This document shows positions 7,978-20,319 of a stretch of DNA of 35,373 nt, piece after piece. The position numbers and the translations under genes are program-made. The stretch is from Alphaproteobacteria bacterium (lineage in GTDB: Bacteria > Pseudomonadota > Alphaproteobacteria > Rhodobacterales > Rhodobacteraceae): assembly GCA_030426685.1 (NCBI GenBank), contig JAUHYC010000037.1, positions 1 through 35,373 on the forward strand. Direction: 5' to 3'. Every line of letters begins with the position of its first letter. Position 1 is the first letter of the stretch. The notes beneath the pieces are model-generated. The model did no database searches. It had not been told where the DNA came from and saw nothing but the letters and a program-made list of their open reading frames with translations.

Positions 7978-8616
7978 GTGAACAATTTATTGGAACATTT
8001 CGTGACGCTCTGGGTTGTCATCGATCCGATCGGCACGATCCCCGTCTTCATTGCCGTCACTGCGAGTGCTGGCGTTACGGCCCGCCGGAAAACCGCCCTG
8101 ATGGCCGCTTTGGTCAGCGCTGGAATTCTTCTGTTCTTCCTTGTCTGCGGACAGCTTGTGATCGAGGCGTTGGATATCGGCCTCAATTCCTTTCAGGTCG
8201 CGGGCGGAATTATTCTGTTCCTCTTCGCACTGACCATGATCTTTGGCGAAAGCAAACAGGACATCGAGCAGCGCGAGGCTCAGGAAGATCTGGAAGACAA
8301 GATGCACAAGACCAATGCGGCGATCTTTCCTCTGGCGGTTCCGTCTTTGGCCTCACCCGGCGCGATGTTGGCGATTGTCGTGCTCACCGATAACAATCGT
8401 TACAGCATTGCCGATCAGGGTATAACCGCTTTGGTAATGCTGGTCGTGATCGCGATTGCGTTTGTGCTGATGCTGCTGGCCGAGCCGATCATCCGCCTGA
8501 TCGGGCATTCCGGCGCCGCGATTATCAGTCGAATTATGGGAATGATACTGGCCTCGGTTGCGGTGAATTCCGTGCTGTCGGCGATGCTCGAGATCATCAA
8601 AACGGGTCAGCTGTAA
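7978..8616 (+). CDS. MarC-family integral membrane protein
   Basis: About six membrane helices in 212 residues, with the MarC (UPF0056) signature VTLWVVIDPIGTIPVF in the first helix and FPLAVPSLASPGAML, in which the P-L-x-x-P-x-x-x-x-P-G run is conserved, in the second half. A charged cytoplasmic loop (SKQDIEQREAQEDLEDKMH) separates the halves. The family sits in the inner membrane and its transport role is unsettled; early links of E. coli MarC to multiple antibiotic resistance were not confirmed. I chose the GTG at 7978 over a TTG at 7966 because GGGGGAT lies five bases upstream. The stop codon abuts a hairpin. Confidence 0.88.
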   Translation: MNNLLEHFVTLWVVIDPIGTIPVFIAVTASAGVTARRKTALMAALVSAGILLFFLVCGQLVIEALDIGLNSFQVAGGIILFLFALTMIFGESKQDIEQREAQEDLEDKMHKTNAAIFPLAVPSLASPGAMLAIVVLTDNNRYSIADQGITALVMLVVIAIAFVLMLLAEPIIRLIGHSGAAIISRIMGMILASVAVNSVLSAMLEIIKTGQL

Positions 8617-8654
8617 AAAAGCCGCCGCTCCTTCCGGGCGGAAAGGGCGGCGGC
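8615..8654 (-). terminator. Intrinsic terminator in the minus direction between marC and a small ORF
   Basis: The arms GCCGCCGC (8621-8628) and GCGGCGGC (8647-8654), extended inward by near-complete pairing, are preceded on the plus strand by six A (8615-8620). This gives a T-run after the stem when read on the minus strand. It would end the recG-small ORF transcript. On the plus strand the stem directly follows the marC stop but has no T-run. Confidence 0.75.
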
Positions 8655-8800
8655 AGGTTGTGCGTTTCTCATGTAGGGTCCGGAGTACCGCGCGGGGCCG
8701 AGGCTGGCCCCTTCAAGGGAATTGGGACAGGCAGGTCACCCTTGACTGAGATGGGGAAGCAAGCGCGGTATGATCGGCACGAGATCGCAGGCAGAAAAGT

Positions 8801-8923
8801 TTAGAACCCCGTCGGCAGATGCAGGGCAACAACCAGCATGACAACCAACGAGATAGCCCCCGCCGCATCCTGCAGGATCGTGGATTGCGAACGGCTGAAA
8901 GCGGTCTTGATCTGGGTCAGCAT
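8801..8923 (-). CDS. Small single-span membrane peptide (40 residues), unannotated type
   Basis: Reading the minus strand from the ATG at 8923 gives a 40-residue peptide. An amphipathic N-terminus (MLTQIKTAFSRSQS) is followed by TILQDAAGAISLVVMLVVALHLPTGF, which contains one membrane-spanning helix. A near-ideal ribosome binding site, GGAGGTGAG, lies at the right distance, which is the main reason to believe it. It lies 112 bases after the recG stop on the same strand, and a minus-direction terminator stands about 150 bases beyond its own stop. The predicted topology is N-terminus inside with a short tail. I recognise no family. Most likely it is a real small protein of the inner membrane; function unknown. 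Confidence 0.65.
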   Translation of the reverse strand: MLTQIKTAFSRSQSTILQDAAGAISLVVMLVVALHLPTGF

Positions 8924-9035
8924 GGTCTCACCTCCGGTCAGGGTTTAATCATTTGTTGACCTTTTGTTCTCATATTTTTCCGAGTCGGTAAAGAACTTTA
9001 TGGGAACATTCGTGAACTTTTCAGGATTGTGCTGG
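8924..9035. other. Spacer between recG and the 40-residue ORF
   Basis: This 112-base AT-rich spacer follows the recG stop codon. It contains GAAC-N6-GAAC (9004-9017), superficially like an SOS box. The AT-rich stretch could hold a promoter for the small ORF, but no clear -35/-10 pair is visible. Confidence 0.4.
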
Positions 9036-13387
<4,352 letters not shown>

Positions 13388-13499
13388 TCACGTCGTCTTG
13401 GATCACAGTGATAGGGCGAGGTCATGGTCAGGTCCAGTGTTGTGCTGAGCCGCGAGTGGACTGCCGCCCCGGACCATCGACGGCATTTGATCTGTCAGG

Positions 13500-14216
13500 T
13501 CATGCGCCGACCGCCATACGGGTTTCGTCAACGCTGTCGGATTGCGGGTCGCGCAATACATACCCGCGGCCCCATACCGTTTCGATATAGTTTTGACCAC
13601 CCGTGGCATTGCTGAGCTTCTTGCGCAGCTTACAGATGAACACATCGATAATCTTCAGTTCGGGTTCATCCATTCCCCCATAAAGATGGTTGAGGAACAT
13701 CTCTTTGGTCAGCGTCGTGCCCTTGCGCAGGCTCAGCAGCTCAAGCATCTGGTATTCCTTGCCGGTCAGATGCACCGTCTTGCCGGCGACCTCAACCGTT
13801 TTTGCATCCAGATTCACGGCAATCTGGCCGGTGTGAATCACGGACTGGGAATGCCCCTTGGACCGACGGATGATTGCGTGGATACGGGCCACGAGCTCTT
13901 CACGATGGAAGGGTTTGGTCAGGTAGTCATCGGCGCCAAACCCGAACCCTTTGATCTTGCTTTCCGTATCATCAGCGCCCGAGAGGATCAGGATAGGCGT
14001 CTCGACCCGCGCGATGCGCAGCTGGCGCAACACCTCATGCCCGTTCATATCCGGCAGATTCAGGTCCAGAAGGATCAGGTCATAATCGTAGAGTTTGGCC
14101 AGATCTATCCCTTCTTCGCCAAGGTCCGTCGCATACACATTGAGATTGGCATGTGTCAGCATCAGCTCAATGCTTTTGGACGTAGTAGGATCATCCTCGA
14201 CAAGAAGTATACGCAT
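13500..14216 (-). CDS. ctrA: Cell-cycle response regulator CtrA
   Basis: CtrA is an OmpR-type response regulator. In Rhodobacterales it drives flagellar, gene-transfer-agent and quorum-linked genes; in Caulobacter it also blocks replication initiation. The 238-residue product has the receiver domain with acidic pocket E7-D8-D9, phospho-acceptor D51 (ILLDLNLPD) and the conserved K in LTKPFHREE. The C-terminal winged helix ends [15 protein letters not shown] and [13 protein letters not shown], nearly invariant in CtrA. It extends a few residues past Caulobacter CtrA and ends AVGA, not the Ala-Ala used for ClpXP recognition there. sciP lies directly upstream on the same strand, and a CtrA box lies in the 84-base gap, implying autoregulation. 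Confidence 0.95.
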   Translation of the reverse strand: MRILLVEDDPTTSKSIELMLTHANLNVYATDLGEEGIDLAKLYDYDLILLDLNLPDMNGHEVLRQLRIARVETPILILSGADDTESKIKGFGFGADDYLTKPFHREELVARIHAIIRRSKGHSQSVIHTGQIAVNLDAKTVEVAGKTVHLTGKEYQMLELLSLRKGTTLTKEMFLNHLYGGMDEPELKIIDVFICKLRKKLSNATGGQNYIETVWGRGYVLRDPQSDSVDETRMAVGA

Positions 14217-14274
14217 TCAACTGCTCCAATTTGGTTAAATATCTGCGGTTCAAAACGAGACTGGCCAAAAATGG

Positions 14275-14289
14275 TTAACCTGTCGTTAA
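14275..14289. promoter_or_regulatory. CtrA binding box between sciP and ctrA
   Basis: The sequence is TTAA-CCTGTCG-TTAA, an exact TTAA-N7-TTAA match to the established CtrA consensus, both halves extended to GTTAAC. It lies about 60-75 bases upstream of the ctrA ATG, in the only gap between sciP and ctrA, so autoregulation of ctrA is the natural reading. The spacer contains TGTCG, part of the TGTCGCG motif I recall for SciP. Confidence 0.75.
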
Positions 14290-14300
14290 CGTTGATTTAT

Positions 14301-14594
14301 TTATTCACCTTCTACCTTAGGTTGTCGATATCTTTTTAGCGCCGTGACCTTCAAAGCGTCCGTACCATGCTCGGCAACCGCAGAAGCCCAGGAATTGAAC
14401 TCTTCATCGCTCAGCCCGTATCGTTTCTTGGCGTCAGAGAGTGTAATCAGACCGTAAAGCACCCCGCGGACAACGATTGCCTTGCGCGAAGCCACCCACC
14501 GCCTTGTGTCTTCCGGGGGCAAATCCGCGCGTGTCAGCACGCTTCCATCCGGCAGTGTGACCGATCTTGGCCCTTCCACTTTGTGCAAATACAT
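14301..14594 (-). CDS. sciP: CtrA inhibitor SciP (DUF1153)
   Basis: SciP is a small helix-turn-helix protein that binds CtrA and blocks its activation of target promoters. The 97-residue product carries the DUF1153 pattern: GPRSVTLPDGSVLTRADLPPEDTRRWVASRKA, then GLITLSDAKKRYGLSDEEFNSW (the helix-turn-helix), then HGTDALKVTALKRYR. I chose the ATG at 14594, which follows GTAGGAA; a longer TTG-started version from 14621 adds nine unconserved residues. It sits 84 bases upstream of ctrA on the same strand with a CtrA box between, putting antagonist and target in one locus. It is divergent from mnmA. Confidence 0.9.
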   Translation of the reverse strand: MYLHKVEGPRSVTLPDGSVLTRADLPPEDTRRWVASRKAIVVRGVLYGLITLSDAKKRYGLSDEEFNSWASAVAEHGTDALKVTALKRYRQPKVEGE

Positions 14595-14724
14595 ATTTCC
14601 TACCTTGTTCTGCTGCGACAAAGCTGCACCCAGCCTACTTAAAAGGGCGTGAAACCACCCCTTGAGAGTGTCTAGAATTTTCCTATATTCTGCCGGTCTT
14701 TCTTAACCCGGACTGGAACCGTTA

Positions 14725-15870
14725 ATGGCCCTCGATACCGAGACCCCGCTGAACTCGCTTGGTTTTGCCAAACCGCCCTCGGAAACACGGGTGGTCGTGG
14801 CCATGTCGGGTGGCGTCGATAGTTCTGTCGTGGCTGCGTATCTGGCCGATCAGGGTTATGATGTGGTGGGCGTGACATTGCAGCTTTATGATCACGGCGC
14901 AGCGCTGGCTAAAAAAGGTGCGTGCTGCGCAGGGATTGACATTCACGATGCCCGCCGCGTGGCCGAAGAACGCGGTTTTCCACATTACGTCCTGGATTAT
15001 GAGAACATCTTCAAGGATGCCGTAATCGACGAATTCGCCGACAGCTATCTGGCGGGCGCGACGCCGGTGCCCTGTATCCGCTGCAATGAACGGGTCAAGT
15101 TCAAGGATCTGCTGGAAACCGCCAAAGATCTTGAGGCCGATTGCATGGCCACGGGTCACTATATCCAGCGCAAGATGGGGCCAAACGGGCCTGAACTGCA
15201 CAGCGCCGAGGATGCCAATCGCGATCAGTCCTATTTCTTGTTCTCGACCACGCCAGAACAGCTGGATTTCCTACGCTTCCCGCTGGGGCATCTGCCGTCC
15301 AAAGACGCAACGCGTGAGATGGCGGCACAATACGGGCTGTCGGTTGCGGACAAACCTGACAGTCAGGACATCTGCTTCGTGCCCGATGGCAACTATGCCA
15401 GCGTGATCGAAAAGCTGCGCCCGGGTGCCGCTGAACCTGGCGAGATTGTCCATGCCGACGGTCGCGTTCTGGCGAAACATGACGGCGTCATCCACTATAC
15501 GATCGGTCAACGCCGGGGGCTTGGCATCGGCGGGCTGAGCGAACCGCTTTATGTGGTCAAGCTCGACGTCGACAAGAAGCAGGTCGTGGTTGGCCCCAAA
15601 GAGATGCTGGCAACCCGTACTGTTCCGGTGCGCGAAATCAACTGGCTGGGGGATGAACCGTTCACCTCAAAGGAGGAATGGCATGTCTCGGTCAAGGTCC
15701 GGTCTACCCGCCCCCCGCGCGAGGCGATCATCCGACCCCTGTCCGATACCACTGCCGAGGTTGAATTGCTGACGCCCGAAGAAGGCATTTCACCGGGACA
15801 GGCTTGCGTGTTCTACGAATCCGATGGCAGCCGTATCTTTGGCGGGGGATGGATCTGGCGCGGATATTAA
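14725..15870 (+). CDS. mnmA: tRNA-specific 2-thiouridylase MnmA
   Basis: MnmA thiolates U34 in the wobble position of tRNA(Glu), tRNA(Gln) and tRNA(Lys) using ATP and sulfur relayed from a cysteine desulfurase. Visible features are the PP-loop SGGVDSS (28-34), the catalytic pair C117 (TPVPCIRCN) and C217 ([10 protein letters not shown]), the tRNA-binding ATGHY (about 142-146) and the C-terminal beta barrel ending in FYESDG and FGGGWI. It is 381 residues, slightly longer than E. coli MnmA because of an N-terminal extension of about 15-20 residues. It is divergent from sciP; its last four bases overlap the 3' end of the convergent Cad-like gene. Confidence 0.96.
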   Translation: MALDTETPLNSLGFAKPPSETRVVVAMSGGVDSSVVAAYLADQGYDVVGVTLQLYDHGAALAKKGACCAGIDIHDARRVAEERGFPHYVLDYENIFKDAVIDEFADSYLAGATPVPCIRCNERVKFKDLLETAKDLEADCMATGHYIQRKMGPNGPELHSAEDANRDQSYFLFSTTPEQLDFLRFPLGHLPSKDATREMAAQYGLSVADKPDSQDICFVPDGNYASVIEKLRPGAAEPGEIVHADGRVLAKHDGVIHYTIGQRRGLGIGGLSEPLYVVKLDVDKKQVVVGPKEMLATRTVPVREINWLGDEPFTSKEEWHVSVKVRSTRPPREAIIRPLSDTTAEVELLTPEEGISPGQACVFYESDGSRIFGGGWIWRGY

Positions 15871-16448
15871 ACCGCGTCTGTCCAGGAATTGCTGAGGATG
15901 TAAAGCCCTGCGCAGATCATCACGTATGGCACCAAAGCCTCCAACCGGCGCGCGACTCCTCCGGTCATGATCGAAGCTCGACCGCCAAGCAGACCCAGTA
16001 TCGTCAATGTGCTGGCCGCCATGACCGCGCCGATTACCCCGGCGATCCGGTAGCTGGAGATCGAATCCGCAAGCAAAGGTGCCAGAACGGCAAAAGTATC
16101 CATCGACAGGCTGATGAACAGCATCATGGTGACCAGAGTGGATGCACCGGTAGGCAGACGCGGTGAGGTGTCAGCATGCCTGCCTCTGAACTGACGGACC
16201 ATGCCGTACAGCCCGAGGCACAGGGGTATAGCCCCAAGGTACCCCGCCCAACGCGGGATCACATCATCGACACCCAGCGCCAATAGCAGTGCCGCCATAA
16301 TCACGATGAGCTGCGCCAGTAGAAACCCCACAACCGTGCGGCGCGGGCCTGACACCATCATGAGCGCAACCAGAGCAGCAAGGTTATCGAGGTTTGTCAG
16401 CACTTGCGCCATGAAAGTCGAAGCCGCAAAGACCGCGTGATCCAGCAT
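15867..16448 (-). CDS. Cad/LysE-like membrane transporter
   Basis: This 193-residue protein has about five or six membrane helices and the layout of the cadmium-resistance transporter (Cad) and LysE superfamily. An N-terminal helix carries [13 protein letters not shown], where the D-N-L motif sits where these families place substrate-binding polar residues. A basic loop ([13 protein letters not shown]) separates the halves, and a second acidic motif ([16 protein letters not shown]) mirrors the first. The substrate is unknown; cadmium or another small cation or solute is possible. The start overlaps the lpxB stop by one base (TGATG), so it is translated with the lipid A genes although no functional link is obvious. 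Signature match is moderate. Confidence 0.65.
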   Translation of the reverse strand: MLDHAVFAASTFMAQVLTNLDNLAALVALMMVSGPRRTVVGFLLAQLIVIMAALLLALGVDDVIPRWAGYLGAIPLCLGLYGMVRQFRGRHADTSPRLPTGASTLVTMMLFISLSMDTFAVLAPLLADSISSYRIAGVIGAVMAASTLTILGLLGGRASIMTGGVARRLEALVPYVMICAGLYILSNSWTDAV

Positions 16449-17605
16449 CAGCGCTTCATCCGCCGCAACACAGCCTTGGCCGCGCGCAGGCCCGGCGCTT
16501 CACCACCGCGCCCAAGGCGTTCCATGGTGATGCTCATCGCCTGTTGCTGGTCATCTGGTGTCTCAGCCACTTGCCGCAGGGCCTTGGCAATTTTCTCGGG
16601 CTGGCAATCATCCAAAAGACGCTCGGGGACGGAGCGGGTGTCCGAGACCAGATTGACCAACGTCACCGTGTCCAGTTTCACCATTCGCTTGGCGATCAGT
16701 GTGGTCAGCCAATTCAGATTATAGGCAATGACCATCGGCGTCGCCTGCGCTGCCAGTTCCAGAGAGACTGTCCCCGAAGCTGCAAGTGCCAGATCGGCCG
16801 CCGCAAACGCTGCCCTTTTTTGTATCTGAGCCTGATCGGATGGCAGATCGCGCGGATCGACAACAACCGGTCGCCCCGGCCAGTCCTGCAGGTGCTCCTT
16901 CACCGCATCAACCATATGCGCCACAGCCGGAACCACTACGCGGGTTTCGGGGCGGTCGCGCAGGAATATCTGCAACGCCTCACCAAAGACCGGCGCCAAC
17001 CGATCCACCTCTCCTCGGCGGGAACCGGGCAGAGCAAGGATGATAGGGGCATCGCCAAGCTCGTGATCCGCCCGGAACTGCGCGATGTCCTGATTCGAGG
17101 CTATGGGCTCATTCACCACCGGATGCCCGACGAAATCGCACTCCATCCCGGCGCGTTCCATATAGGGTGGTTCAAACGGCAATAGGGCCAGGACGTGATC
17201 GATCACCTTAGCCATCTTGTCGGCGCGGCCTGGGCGCCAGGCCCAGACGCTGGGGGCAACGTAGTGAACGGTACGGATATCGCTGGCGGCTTTAACCAGC
17301 TTGGCGACACGCAGAGAAAAATCAGGGCTGTCGATGGTGATCAGAACGTCAGGCCGGGTGTCCAGAACCGCCTGAGCCGTTTCGGAGATTCGGCGTTTAA
17401 GGTGAAAAAACTTGGGCAGTACCTCGACCAGCCCCATGACACTGAGTTCCGACATGGGAAATCGGCTGACCAGCCCCTGCGCCTGCATCAATGGGCCACC
17501 GACACCGTCGAATTCGATATCCGGAACCAGCTCTTGCAGCCCATCCATCAACGCAGCCCCCAAACGGTCACCCGAAGGTTCCCCGGCGACCAGAAAGACA
17601 CGCAT
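16448..17605 (-). CDS. lpxB: Lipid-A-disaccharide synthase
   Basis: LpxB joins UDP-2,3-diacylglucosamine and lipid X into the lipid A disaccharide at the inner membrane. The 385-residue GT-19 glycosyltransferase starts MRVFLVAGEPSGDRLGAALM, an almost invariant LpxB N-terminus. It carries HYVAPSVWAWRPGRA, LPFEPPYMERAG, CDFVGHPVV and LALPGSRRGEV, then the donor-site ALAASGTVSLELA. Length is normal. It overlaps lpxI by one base (TGATG) upstream and the Cad-like gene by one base downstream. No anomaly seen. Confidence 0.96.
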   Translation of the reverse strand: MRVFLVAGEPSGDRLGAALMDGLQELVPDIEFDGVGGPLMQAQGLVSRFPMSELSVMGLVEVLPKFFHLKRRISETAQAVLDTRPDVLITIDSPDFSLRVAKLVKAASDIRTVHYVAPSVWAWRPGRADKMAKVIDHVLALLPFEPPYMERAGMECDFVGHPVVNEPIASNQDIAQFRADHELGDAPIILALPGSRRGEVDRLAPVFGEALQIFLRDRPETRVVVPAVAHMVDAVKEHLQDWPGRPVVVDPRDLPSDQAQIQKRAAFAAADLALAASGTVSLELAAQATPMVIAYNLNWLTTLIAKRMVKLDTVTLVNLVSDTRSVPERLLDDCQPEKIAKALRQVAETPDDQQQAMSITMERLGRGGEAPGLRAAKAVLRRMKR

Positions 17606-18399
17606 CAGACTGCGCGCTCGCGGACTTGAAGGAAAAGACCCAGACGGTTGCAGTCTTCGATCACGCGGTCCCGCTGCAGGACCATGACGCCGCCCTTTTC
17701 GATAATGATGCCTGACAGACCCGCGGCTACGGCGCCGGAAACGGTGTCGGGCCCGATGGCGGGCAAATCCGCGCGCCGGTCCTGATCCGGTTTGGGACCT
17801 TTGAACAGAACTCCGCCGCCCGCATCCGGGCGCTGGGTCAGGGATTGCAACATCCAGTCGGTGCCAAAGATGCTTTCGATAGCCAGAGCCTGCCCTTTCA
17901 GAACCACACAGGCCTGCCCGATATCTGCAGCCCCCATGGAGCGCAGAATGCCGGCGGCCCGGTCAACGTCGGCCAGATCGGCCTCGGACGGTTGCACTTC
18001 GGTCAGGCATCCCAGTGCAGGCAGTAAATCCGGCGCGATTTCATGGGCGGCGCGGACCGTCAGCCCGGCGTCCTCGAAGATACCGATTGCGGCGCGCAAG
18101 GCCATGTCGTCGCCCGACATAATCGCCTGCTGCAGGATCGGGACCAGTGGCATCGTCGCCGCATCGATCCGCGCGGGGTCGACAACGGGGCGACGTACCG
18201 CTCCGGCCATGCAGATTTCTGTCACGCCGCGCGATTTCAAATCGGCGATAAAGCTGCCCAACTGCTCAAGTGGGAACACCACGTCAGCGGCAAGCGTATC
18301 CGGCTCGAACCCTTCCAATGCGCAGATCAAAGGCCGCTCGCCGAGATGCGAGACCACCTCGTCTGGCAAGAAACCTGTTCCCGCGATCAGCGCCAGCAT
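17605..18399 (-). CDS. lpxI: UDP-2,3-diacylglucosamine pyrophosphatase LpxI
   Basis: LpxI (DUF1009) hydrolyses UDP-2,3-diacylglucosamine to lipid X, doing in many alphaproteobacteria the step done by LpxH in E. coli. The 264-residue protein begins with LALIAGTGFLPDEV and carries SRGVTEICMAGAVRRP. Further on come SGDDMALRAAIGIFEDAG and VLKGQALAIESIFGTDWML, in which the G-D-D stretch and the later V-x-x-G-x-x-x-A-I-E-x-x-x-G-T-D motif are hallmarks. It lies between lpxA (4-base gap) and lpxB (1-base overlap), the standard alphaproteobacterial order lpxA-lpxI-lpxB, which confirms its role. Confidence 0.94.
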   Translation of the reverse strand: MLALIAGTGFLPDEVVSHLGERPLICALEGFEPDTLAADVVFPLEQLGSFIADLKSRGVTEICMAGAVRRPVVDPARIDAATMPLVPILQQAIMSGDDMALRAAIGIFEDAGLTVRAAHEIAPDLLPALGCLTEVQPSEADLADVDRAAGILRSMGAADIGQACVVLKGQALAIESIFGTDWMLQSLTQRPDAGGGVLFKGPKPDQDRRADLPAIGPDTVSGAVAAGLSGIIIEKGGVMVLQRDRVIEDCNRLGLFLQVRERAV

Positions 18400-18403
18400 G
18401 GAT

Positions 18404-19189
18404 CTACTTCCTCGGGGTGAGGAATGAACGGTCCGACTCGCCGGTTACGAAATCGACGATCTGACGCACGTATTCGCTTTCGGCATCCTCACCCAGACGC
18501 TTGGCGCGATCCATGAACGTACCCTCTCCTTCGGACAGCTCGCGAAAGGCTGCGCGCAGGGCCGAGATATCCGCTCGTGTCACCCCACGCCGTTTCAGCC
18601 CGACCAGATTGAGCCCGTCAAGCTCACCGCGCGGGGCCTGAACCAGCCCATAGGGGATAACGTCATTGGCCACCATCGTCAGCGCGCCGATGATCGCACC
18701 GCGGCCCACACGGACAAACTGGTGCAGCCCGGAAATGCCGCCCACGATGACGTCATCCTCAATGATGCAATGACCCGCTGCACCCGCATGATTGACCATG
18801 ATCACCCGGTTGCCGATCTGCACGTCATGTGCAACGTGGACACCGGCCATCAACAGGCAATCATCGCCGATACGCGTCACGCCCCCACCACCATCGGTGC
18901 CGGTGTTTACCGTCACATGTTCGCGAATACGATTGCGCTTACCGATCTCAAGCCGGGTATTTTCGCCCCCGAATTTCAGGTCCTGTGGTATTTCCCCAAT
19001 GACCGAGAAATTGAAGACAACGGTATCCTCACCGATGCTCGTATCGCCGGTCACCACGACATGCGACTTTAGCACAACCCGATCGTCCAGCCGCACCTGT
19101 GCCCCGACATAACAGAACGGACCGATCGAACAGTCCTGACCGATCTGTGCCCCGTCTTCGATGATTGCGCTGGGGTGAATGCTGTTCAT
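18404..19189 (-). CDS. lpxA: UDP-N-acetylglucosamine acyltransferase
   Basis: LpxA transfers a 3-hydroxyacyl chain from ACP to UDP-GlcNAc, the first step of lipid A synthesis. The 261-residue protein is a left-handed beta helix built of hexapeptide repeats ([I/V]-G-x-x) over the first two thirds. The catalytic histidine is H121 in VHVAHD, and [13 protein letters not shown] and the C-terminal helical [14 protein letters not shown] domain follow. I placed the start at 19189, where ATG overlaps the fabZ stop as ATGA; an upstream in-frame start at 19210 would lie within fabZ. It is coupled to fabZ and lpxI. Confidence 0.96.
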   Translation of the reverse strand: MNSIHPSAIIEDGAQIGQDCSIGPFCYVGAQVRLDDRVVLKSHVVVTGDTSIGEDTVVFNFSVIGEIPQDLKFGGENTRLEIGKRNRIREHVTVNTGTDGGGGVTRIGDDCLLMAGVHVAHDVQIGNRVIMVNHAGAAGHCIIEDDVIVGGISGLHQFVRVGRGAIIGALTMVANDVIPYGLVQAPRGELDGLNLVGLKRRGVTRADISALRAAFRELSEGEGTFMDRAKRLGEDAESEYVRQIVDFVTGESDRSFLTPRK

Positions 19190-19659
19190 GTCGTCTTTTC
19201 CATGTCCCAATCGACATAAGCCGAAAACTCAGCTTCGGCAGCCACCTCGCCTTCGACCGTGGCACGGCCGCTGAACTTGAAAATCTTGCCACCCTTCTTG
19301 CCGCGCACTGTTTCGACGTGCATTTCCAGCACATCGCCGGGCACCACTTTGCGGCGGAATTTGCATTTGTCGATGTTCATGAAATAGATCAGCAATTCGC
19401 TGTCGATCACATCCATGCCCACGCCCAGCATGACACCGGCGGTCTGTGCCATCGCCTCGACAATAGTTACGCCCGGCATGATCGGAGTGCCGGGGAAATG
19501 GCCCTGAAAATGCGGCTCGTTCATGGTGACGTTCTTGATACCCACTGCGGACTGATAGCCGTCGATATCCACCACCTTATCGACCAGCAAAAACGGATAG
19601 CGATGCGGCAATATCCGCTGAATCAGCTGAATGTCGGCGCTCTTGGTTTCCGTGGTCAT
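19186..19659 (-). CDS. fabZ: 3-hydroxyacyl-ACP dehydratase FabZ
   Basis: FabZ dehydrates 3-hydroxyacyl-ACP in fatty acid elongation and competes with LpxA for the same substrate pool. The 157-residue hotdog protein has [14 protein letters not shown] and [18 protein letters not shown] with catalytic H54, and E68 in VEAMAQ, matching the His-Glu dyad of the family. Length is typical. It lies between ompH and lpxA and overlaps lpxA by four bases. In E. coli lpxD precedes fabZ, but no lpxD is present here. Confidence 0.96.
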   Translation of the reverse strand: MTTETKSADIQLIQRILPHRYPFLLVDKVVDIDGYQSAVGIKNVTMNEPHFQGHFPGTPIMPGVTIVEAMAQTAGVMLGVGMDVIDSELLIYFMNIDKCKFRRKVVPGDVLEMHVETVRGKKGGKIFKFSGRATVEGEVAAEAEFSAYVDWDMEKTT

Positions 19660-19731
19660 GGTTTGGATGTCCTGTTCTGGAAGTCTCTTTCAAGCGTGGT
19701 TAGCAATACCCGTACCCAAGGGCAAGCCAGC

Positions 19732-20313
19732 CTAATCGCCGTTATTGCTCTCAAGCGCCGCTCCGTCGCCGATCGCGGCATTGATCCGGGCGATTGCGGC
19801 ATCCGTGATGTCCGAGGCGTCCGAACTAAGAACGACCGTCGCCCGTTCAATCACAACCGAGGCGCGGGATTCCCGCAACAATTCGATCAGGACCGGTTGC
19901 GCCAGCTCAAAAAACTGGCCTCGCGCCTCATCTCCTCGCCGCGCCAGAGCGTCCAGCTTCGCGCGTTGACCGGCACGATGCGACTGAACCTTTTCGTCAA
20001 ACGCTTCGGCCAGTGGGCGAAACTCTTCGGCCGTCATTGTCCCGCGTTTTTCGGTGAGGTCCTTTTCCTCCCTGCTCAACTCGGCAACGATCCGTTCGTT
20101 TTCCTGCGACAGCAATGCGCTTTCAGCTTCGATTTCCTTGAAAACGCGCTGCCCAAACGCGGAATCTGCAAACAATCGGTCACTTGAGATTGTAAGAACG
20201 CCGGTCTGCGGCACGCCAAGTTGTTGCGCACGGGTGGGTACTGCCGTCACCAGCGCCAAAACACACAGGGCCCAAAACGGGCCCTGTAGTAGTCTTATGA
20301 TACCCGTCCTCAT
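19732..20313 (-). CDS. OmpH/Skp-family periplasmic chaperone
   Basis: This 193-residue protein has a signal peptide (hydrophobic segment about 12-24, likely cleavage after A29 in PTRAQQ). A Skp-like body follows: VPQTGVLTISSDRLFADSAFGQRV, then a long charged helical stretch (about 55-150) expected to form the coiled-coil tentacles, then a short beta segment with SDASDITDAAIARIN. Skp/OmpH chaperones carry unfolded outer-membrane proteins to the BAM complex. The gene directly follows bamA with a six-base gap, the expected context. It is more divergent than E. coli Skp, but the layout is right. Confidence 0.87.
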   Translation of the reverse strand: MRTGIIRLLQGPFWALCVLALVTAVPTRAQQLGVPQTGVLTISSDRLFADSAFGQRVFKEIEAESALLSQENERIVAELSREEKDLTEKRGTMTAEEFRPLAEAFDEKVQSHRAGQRAKLDALARRGDEARGQFFELAQPVLIELLRESRASVVIERATVVLSSDASDITDAAIARINAAIGDGAALESNNGD

Positions 20314-20319
20314 CCGGGA

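Noticed and set aside
9004..9017. GAAC-N6-GAAC direct repeat downstream of recG resembling an alphaproteobacterial LexA box
   Set aside because: The known box is GTTC-N7-GTTC; spacing here is six, and it lies after a gene end with no SOS-gene start at the right place.
14235..14278. A second TTAA upstream of ctrA as another CtrA box
   Set aside because: The next TTAA is about 40 bases away, so the N7 spacing is not met.
19165..20187. Long plus-strand open frame of 340 codons opposite fabZ and ompH
   Set aside because: It is antisense to two well-identified genes, has no recognisable protein pattern and is explained by GC-rich codon use on the other strand.
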